Part shown: positions 57,916-64,000 of the stretch, piece after piece
Layout of the letters: the number at the start of each line of letters is the position of its first letter
Numbering within the stretch: the stretch's first letter is position 1
Assembly: GCA_932294295.1 (NCBI GenBank)
Contig: OW028584.1
Span: 21,917,638 to 21,981,637, forward strand
Direction: 5' to 3'
Source: Alitta virens
Taxonomy: Eukaryota > Annelida > Polychaeta > Phyllodocida > Nereididae
Length of the DNA stretch: 64,000 bases
Made by a program: the position numbers and the translations under genes
Notes under the pieces: model-generated
Database searches by the model: none
Told to the model about the DNA's origin: nothing
What the model saw: only the letters and a program-made list of their open reading frames with translations

Positions 57916-59886
57916 AAATATTCACAGTGTTGTTTTTTTACTGAAGTGCTTGGCTTCTATGGTAAGGTATGTCATAGACTTAAAGGCTGGGGGTCCCGTA
58001 TATAAGGCCGCAATTGCAGCACCCCATCATTCTGGGTTTGGCCTTCAAGCAGTCAACATCTCCCACCCCCTTGCTTTAAAACTTGAATATCTATATAGGC
58101 ACAACACATATGTACATAACTATGACATAATTCGTTTCGAAGCATCAGTCTTAGCTATTGTGAAAGCTGCTTCATCCCAGAAGTTGTGTTTCAGACATTA
58201 TAAGTAGAAATATAGTGCTGTAAGTGGTCAAACATGTTTCATAAACCGGGTTTGGCTGTGATTGGCTAATAATTACGTGATATATATGACTCCACCTTCT
58301 CAGATGCATGGGTTGTTTACAAACATCAAATAACCACATGGCTTGAATGCACAAGAAAAGCTACAGACTAACCAGTGTCAGTCATGATAATTGAATCAGA
58401 TACAAAAAGAAAGCTTACCTCAAGTGTCGGACATTTAAAATACATGTCGGAATGTAACCTTCAGTGTCCTATCATTCCAAGCAAATCAAGGTGTAATAAT
58501 CTGTAATTTTACATTGCCAAACTAGAAAAGGTTGAAATAGAGCCAGGTAATTTCATGTTAAATGTTTGTGTATCACGAATGTGTATTCATGTTTATATGA
58601 TGTTTCATTCACTGACATCAAATCTATTTTGCTTTGAAAAATAGCAAGGAAGTTAGAGGGGGTGAGTTTAGGGGGGTACAATGGGGAAGCCCAAATGTTG
58701 GTGCAACATCCTTCTGATGCAGCATTATGTAATACTGTTGAAAATAACCATGTGTCTTATGTTTGATGTTGACACCATTAATTTATATCAGAAATGTAAT
58801 ATCAGTGGTTAATAACTGACATCTAAGATATTTCGAAATTTTGCAACTGCCAAATGGTCACATCATATTCCTGCTAATTGTATAGTTTGATGAAATTTGA
58901 ATAAGGACACAATTTTCTCATTTAATAGAGTTTCATTTATAAATATCTGTAATTGCTAGTTCTTTTAGCATGGTAAATGACAGCTAGATAGATAGATAGA
59001 TAGATAGTTCATGCACATTTATGCCAAGGGCTTTCTATGAACCATATCATAATGAACTGCTAGGCTCCGTGAATTGACAGGTGTGACAGCATCACTGCAT
59101 CAAGATTGCTGTACCCTGATGTCATTTGTCAGTGACGTAATGACCATTGGGTGATTACCCAATGACTAAAGGGGTATTCAGAAGTTTCTATAGAACCCCA
59201 ATAACCTTATATGGTATGTGGCACTAATTGCCGACCCAGGGGTAATCGCTACAACTTTAAGATGGTGGAGGGTCACTTTAATGGAAGTTGCACTCCGTGC
59301 ATTTTTTTAAAATGTTGCTGACGTTCTCACTGATCATATGCTGATCTGACAAGGTGTGGGATATTAGAGTCGACAGCTAGTGAAAAACTGGGATTAAAGA
59401 ATGAAAAACAGCAGGCCAATTAATTTAGGTCTAAACTGCATGGAATAGACACTGATTTTGCGCTGTCACCCTTTTGTCTTTTCTTAAGTTGTTCGTCTTC
59501 TCAAAAGTTGTTTCCTCGAAGTTCAACTTTGATTAAGTCGCTACACTGAGGCCTCACTTATTTTATCTTAAGCTTCTTGGATAATTTTTATTGGTCAGTT
59601 GGTTACGAAAAAAAAAATTTAAGTAATATTTCGTATTGAATGATATTGTGACCTATCATTTTATTTTCTGTCAGAAAATTTCTCATTATATCGGTAGATT
59701 TAAGAAGCAGAAAATTAATTAAATAGTAAATGAGTGTTGCCTGATCTTATGATGACTTCAATACAAGGGAAGGAAGATGTTAAAAAGCATCTTCGGTTTA
59801 ACTATGAATTGGGTGGATGAAGTTTTTATGAAATGGACCTCCTTATTATTATGTACATTATTGTACAAAACTGTAACAAGACATAA
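57916..59886. other. Non-coding, between converging genes
   Basis: It probably holds the 3' UTRs of the Nop6-like (+) and MINPP1-like (-) genes. A (GATA)6 tract lies at 58984-59008, and a small hairpin CATTGGGTGATTACCCAATG near 59146-59165. A 124-codon plus-strand ORF at 57833 overlaps the true last exon out of frame and is not real. Confidence 0.5.
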
Positions 59887-60307
59887 TTAAGGTGGTGTTT
59901 GCAAGTGAGTTTTTGAATCAACGGCACATACTTCTTCAATGTTACACCCAATATAATTCATATAAGCTTCAACAACTTGGTCGTATGAGCAAAGATCGTA
60001 TTCACATGAAGGAAATCTAATTGGGATTTCATTCAATATAAATTGAACCATATATTCTTCGATGGTTGCTGGCCATGAGATTCCAAGTGGAGGGGTTCCA
60101 ACCTCACCGTTGGTGTCGCATCTGTACAAAATGAAGCCGAGGTTAGAGGCCATTGGGATCATCGTGCCACTGCGGTATCGTCTTGTTTCAAGAAGATCCT
60201 CGTAATTTTCAGATCGGAGAGGAGTGTCCGGTTTGAAGATTCCAATTAAGGTCGATGAACCCAAGATTGCTTGGGAGTGAGCGAAACGGAATAGGCCTTT
60301 GGTGTAG
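59887..60307 (-). CDS. MINPP1-like last exon
   Basis: Phase 2 in. It begins YTKGLFRFAHSQAILGSSTL and ends at TAA 59887-59889. The frame continues unbroken upstream of the TTG at 60264, so that TTG is not a start. The acceptor is TTTTCCCTTACAG. Confidence 0.9.
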
Positions 60308-62410
60308 CTGTAAGGGAAAAGTAAGTAAGTTAAATAAGGAAAAGAGAAAGACAGTGAGGCAGTAAGTTAATAAGTTTGTGATTAAGTGAGGCAGAAATTA
60401 AGTGACTATAAATAAGTGAGTAATTATGTCAGCTAGTAAATAAGCAAGTATGAAAGAAAGGCATTGACTGATATAGTAGGGAAGTAAGGCAGTAAGTAAG
60501 TAAATGAGTTAGTAAGTAAGTTAGTAATTAAGCAATTAGTAAGTAAGGCAGTAAAGTGACTTTATGAATATGTATGATAAGTTAGTAGGAGCATTTAATT
60601 CAAGTACAACAATTAGTTAGCAAGTAAAGAAGGAAAGCAATATCAAAGTGACTTAACAAGTATGTTAGTTAGTAATTAAGCAAAATAAGAATGTAAGCAC
60701 AAAGTAAGGCAGTTAGTAGTTAAGTAAGTTAGTAAGTAAGGCAGTAAGCAAGTTAGTTAGACAGTGAATAAGTAAGTTAATAATAAAGTTAGTTTAGTTA
60801 CTAACTTCGGAAGCCAGTAAGTAAAGTCAGGCAGGAAGTAATCAAGTAGAAGACAGTTTGATATCCACATTTCCATTTTATGTTCATGATAACGCTGGTT
60901 TGAAATATATTTCGTAAAATACCAGCTTGATTTTCAGGCAACCAGTTCTGTGATTTTTAAGGTGCACCGTGGTACATCCTAACAGGGTTTCATCGTGTTC
61001 ATGTAGGATGGTATTCTTTGCAAAGTTTACTCACTCTGATATTACAGCTACATTTATAGACTTGGAAACAAACTCCAAAGAAGAGATTGCTGCTCCAGAT
61101 GATGTCATGTGGATCTCAGACTCCCATTGGGTAAAGCAGTTCCTCAGCCAATGAGAGCCCTGAATTCACATGACATCATCTGGAGCAGCTCTCTTTGCTC
61201 TGGAGTTGAGTTTCCAAGTCTAAGAATTTGGCTGTAAAAAAGCATATGACAAATTGTGTAGTCCATAATATTAGTTTACCTGTCGCCATTGTTCTCTTGT
61301 GTTTTTGCATCTGCCATCTGATCGAAAAAGTTTGTTAGTAATCCGCAGACTTGTTCATAGTTGATAGGATAGGCCCATGATTCTTCCCAGTAATTCTGGA
61401 AATAAGATAATTTTATTTTTCATTTTATGCATCAGACTAGACTAGTTCATACTTCAGCAGTATTCAGCTGCTGTGTGGCTTTGCGGTTAAGGCGGCATAA
61501 GGCGGCATAAGGCGGCATAAGGCCCTAGTTGGCCTGCTGCGAGGAAAGCCTGGGCTATGTAGGTTTGAATCCTAACTCTTCATGCGCTGCATCTTAGCTG
61601 GAAGTCATTTGAATGGTATGCGCCTTTTGCTCATATCTATAATGGGCAAGTAAATATCCAGCCATAGGGTAAATGTGTAACATGGTATGGAGTCCAAACC
61701 TTACTCATCATAACGTCTGCTTCTGATAAGCAGAGACACTGACTATCATTGTGAGACACCACCAATTTAACATGTCATAAGAGTGCCTGGGCCAGGGTTC
61801 GAACCAGTGTTCATGGTAAGCACAAAATAGCTGCCGGTCCCAAGGACCAACTGTGTGGGAAAGCTGCCGGTCCTTGAGCAAACCTGTCGGTCCTGCATTG
61901 AAGCTGCCGGTCAGGACCGATGGACTGGCCCTTATTTTGAACACTGGTTCGAACCTGAGGTTCCTGAAGAGGAGCCAGTCTATTAACAGGCCAATATACT
62001 TCTTGGTGTGATTAGTAGCTGGAAATAGGAAACAAGAGTGATGGCACTGGTGTGAGCTGTTAAGCTCCTTCTTGGTAACTACTCCTGAATACTGACTTGA
62101 CAATAGTCAGATAATGTTGCACTGCAGCAGATTGACTTCATTTCACACCTGAGATTTATGAAAATAAAAGTGTTGATGTAAATTCATGCTGTTGTAAGCA
62201 GCTACGGCCAATCCCTATAGGTTTGTTGTTGCAAATAATTGTTGATCCAGGGAGGGTCTTATATTAATTCTCGTTTTTATGCCACAAAACTGTTTTTAAA
62301 TGTGTTATTTTTATGCATTGATAAATACTGTTTTTATACAATATGTTTTGATAACTGGTCTCTCGTAATTCTTTTACAAAATGGCCTTTTATCTAAGTGT
62401 TTAAAACCTG

Positions 62411-62480
<70 letters not shown>

Positions 62481-63278
62481 AAAAGGTGAGACTATAATAA
62501 ACTTTTTTGACTTTGACTATGGTAAAATGTGGGCCAGAAGGTATTGCAACAAGTCTGAAAATTTTGATTTAGTGGCCCTCTCTCCACCCACTTGTTCACT
62601 GTTTGCTTTGAACCCCCACTTGCATATGTCACATGGTCAGTTGGGGTGGGTTTTTTGGACTCAGTGTAGTCAGTTTGATTAAACAAGCAGTAACACTTAA
62701 TTTACTTAGTCTACATGCGCTATAGATATATTATACAAATAGCGGATAACAGCCACAACATAAATTTATTTCAATACAGAAGCACAATTCATGCTTTAGT
62801 TGATACAATGTAGGTACTGTGAATTTTAATAAACAATAATAACAGCAGAGTTCTTCGAAAGTTAAAGATCATCCGCTTTGATTAACCTACAGTTAGTTTC
62901 ATAAAATACGTTCGACTCTAGCTGTCTGTAGCGACCTGTACGTGGCTGTGGTCTAAACATCCTAAAGCCAGCTGCTTCTCTCCACTTCTATAGCTACAAT
63001 GTAATAATCAGCTAACATCCATCACCAGATAAATATAAGAAATTAATCTAACATATCATAAATATGTACTTTTAGACTCGGTTTGGAGTAGCCAGCTATG
63101 AGAGCTTTGTCTAGTGTCAATTTGATGGGCTGTTTTTAATATGAAACTAACTATACCTCCATGTCAGCTCCATATTCCAGCAGTGCTAACTCCTCATCAG
63201 TGAGGACCCCATACCATGGAGATGAACCATCAATTACTATTTCTGTGGTGATAGATGAGTAGATGACTTCAATCTCCT
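59887..63278 (-). CDS. MINPP1-like histidine acid phosphatase, C-terminal part
   Basis: MINPP1 removes phosphates from inositol phosphates (InsP6, InsP5) and 2,3-bisphosphoglycerate, mostly in the ER. Three minus-strand exons are visible: 63278-63157, 61395-61280, 60307-59887, in agreeing phase, about 219 residues. Family marks are GSSPWYGVLTDEELALLEY, NYWEESWAYPIN, RSGTMIPMASNLGFILYRC and paired cysteines near the end (CEYDLC, CNIEEVC). At the proton-donor site, where MINPP1 has HAE, this protein has HSQ (RFAHSQAIL). The end (HLQTPP) lacks the KDEL-like ER signal of the human enzyme. The RHG catalytic exon(s) must lie beyond 64000. It may be a secreted or inactive paralogue. Confidence 0.85.
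60316..60860. repeat. Degenerate (AAGT)n tract, ~540 bp
   Basis: Words such as AGTAAGTAAG, GTTAGTAAGT and GGCAGTAAG recur throughout. It lies in the last intron of the MINPP1-like gene. On the plus strand it is full of GTAAGT, a mimic of splice donors, but the gene is on the minus strand. Confidence 0.85.
61042..61237. mobile_element. CRE-bearing palindromic MITE, family C copy 4
   Basis: Ends TTACAGC and GCTGTAA, arms with ATAGACTTGGAAAC and GTTTCCAAGTCTA. The CRE-like sites have decayed to TGATGTCA and TGACATCA. The inner arms carry an extra 'ttgctgctccaga' / 'tctggagcagc' pair absent from the other copies. It ends 43 bp from a MINPP1-like exon. Confidence 0.85.
61280..61395 (-). CDS. MINPP1-like middle exon
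   Basis: A 116-bp exon, phase 0 in and phase 2 out. Encodes NYWEESWAYPINYEQVCGLL and TNFFDQMADAKTQENNGD. Confidence 0.9.
61470..61745 (+). mobile_element. tRNA-headed SINE with conserved 3' region (tail family T, fullest copy)
   Basis: The head has GTGGCTTTGCGGTTAAGGC (box-A-like, as in type II tRNAs), a 10-bp GGCGGCATAA unit in three copies, and box B GGTTTGAATCC. The 3' part has the family word 'acatggtatggagtccaaac' and 'cataacgtctgcttctgataagc'. This ties the headless tail copies elsewhere in the window to one SINE family. Confidence 0.7.
61797..61954. mobile_element. hAT-type MITE with perfect 8-bp target duplication
   Basis: The element 61805-61946 has ends CAGTGTTC and GAACACTG. Both sides carry GTTCGAAC (61797-61804, 61947-61954), fitting the hAT pattern nTnnnnAn. 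The interior has four or five CTGCCGGTCC-like units. Removing it restores GGTTCGAACC, a tRNA box B, so the target was probably a SINE head. Confidence 0.85.
62409..62477. repeat. (TA)n microsatellite
   Basis: About 33 TA units. It makes the YIYIYI stretch of a spurious 147-codon ORF. Confidence 0.95.
63157..63278 (-). CDS. MINPP1-like upstream exon
   Basis: A 122-bp exon, phase 1 in and phase 0 out. Encodes EIEVIYSSITTEIVIDGSSP and WYGVLTDEELALLEYGADME. GSSPW followed by a helix is a strong MINPP1 match. The next exon upstream is not in the window. Confidence 0.88.
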
Positions 63279-63304
63279 CTGAAAGGATAAATGTAACTTA
63301 ATTT

Positions 63305-63970
63305 GATGGACAAATTGGTGTTTTTAATTCTGTATGCTCAGTATCCAACTTAGGTGAGCATACCACATTAACAATGACTAAAGACGGCCATGGAATTCAT
63401 TTATTTCAAATTGGGTTGATTGTGTTTATGGCTAGTTGCAGCTTATTACAGCTGTAGCTCTATAGAGTTGGAATCACTGATCGCAGACAGAAAAAGATGT
63501 AATGTTCACTGATTTATTGTGTCTTTCTCTCATGGTAAACCATTCTAAACCAGATAAATTATGACACTTATTGCTTGCTCTGCTATCAAATAGATTTTCT
63601 CAATACAAATGACAAAGTGGAAGTGAGGAAATGCATTGCATTTATGAGCCAGTAACAAAAAGCTGTGAAACACTTACACTTGGATTGGTATCAGTAACAG
63701 AAACGTGTGAAGTAGCATTAATGTGAAACTGTCACACAGCTTCAACTATTTAACTTCGTGAAACACTGTCTAATGTTTCATCATTGATAAGGCTAAATCA
63801 TAGGACAGAAAGCTATAAATGAAGGTGGGTGGTGGATTAGGGCTTTACGTCTTGTATTTTTGCACCTGTTGGGCTAATTAGAACAGGCAGGGACCAATGG
63901 CAATGGGATGATGGATGAAACAGCCATCCAACTTAGGCTCGACCGGGAATCGATGGACAAATTGGTGTTT
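63305..63970 (-). mobile_element. Retroposed insert carrying a tRNA-Gly-like SINE, 19-bp target duplication
   Basis: The 19-mer GATGGACAAATTGGTGTTT occurs at 63305-63323 and 63952-63970. Directly inside the right copy, reversed, begins GATTCCCGGTCGAGCCTAAG, the box-B part of family S1 (as at 27261), followed by the S1 body down to about 63840. Inside the left copy the reversed strand ends AGAATTAAAA. The layout fits a 5'-truncated retroposon of about 628 bp in the minus sense. Confidence 0.6.
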
Positions 63971-64000
63971 ATATTTCTGACTAATAATCAGCTTACATCC

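Noticed and set aside
60264..60264. TTG start for the MINPP1-like ORF
   Set aside because: The frame and the homology continue upstream (YTKGLFRFAHSQAI) to a splice acceptor, so this is an internal codon.
62239..62682. 147-codon ORF with a YIYIYI stretch
   Set aside because: The length comes from a (TA)n microsatellite; the flanks match no family.

Overview
The window is nuclear DNA of an animal. It holds intron-rich genes with GT-AG introns, AT-rich non-coding DNA, and many small inverted-repeat transposons and SINE-like repeats. Nothing is prokaryotic: there are no operons and no Shine-Dalgarno starts. The gene families and gene structure fit an invertebrate deuterostome, possibly marine, but the species cannot be fixed from sequence alone. 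That placement is inference.

I rebuilt four protein genes by joining exons at splice sites whose reading phases agree throughout. (1) 13349-31766, + strand: an 11-exon LIV-1 (SLC39A6/10-type) zinc transporter of 952 residues with a very long histidine-rich ectodomain. (2) 40161-50987, - strand: a 10-exon TMBIM/Lifeguard protein of the GRINA type, 336 residues, plus one candidate in-frame cassette exon of 57 bp. (3) 54048-57915, + strand: a 228-residue Nop6-like protein with one RRM; its first coding exon appears to contribute only the ATG. (4) 59887-63278, - strand: the last three exons of a MINPP1-like histidine acid phosphatase; its N-terminal part lies outside the window. Genes 1 and 2 converge, 2 and 3 are head to head about 3 kb apart, and 3 and 4 converge. 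The four genes share no obvious pathway.

The rest is repeats. 1-13300 has no gene I can support. It holds MITE-like elements, a 35-bp-arm hairpin, GATA arrays and homopolymers. The introns of gene 1 hold a palindromic MITE family carrying CRE-like sites, a LINE reverse-transcriptase fragment, a hAT MITE, a large (CTCCT)n array, a tRNA-Gly-like SINE and a PIF/Harbinger-type MITE. The introns of gene 2 hold another RT fragment, a 13-bp minisatellite next to a splice donor, and more MITEs. Upstream of gene 3 lies a fold-back element built of GTCGTCAAA/TTTGACGAC repeats.

I found no new multi-gene system. The points most worth checking are the GRINA cassette exon, a phase-compatible alternative terminal exon in the ZIP gene (24126-24244), the HSQ motif replacing the catalytic HAE of the MINPP1-like protein, the CRE-bearing MITE family, and a hAT MITE inserted exactly into a tRNA-type box B.
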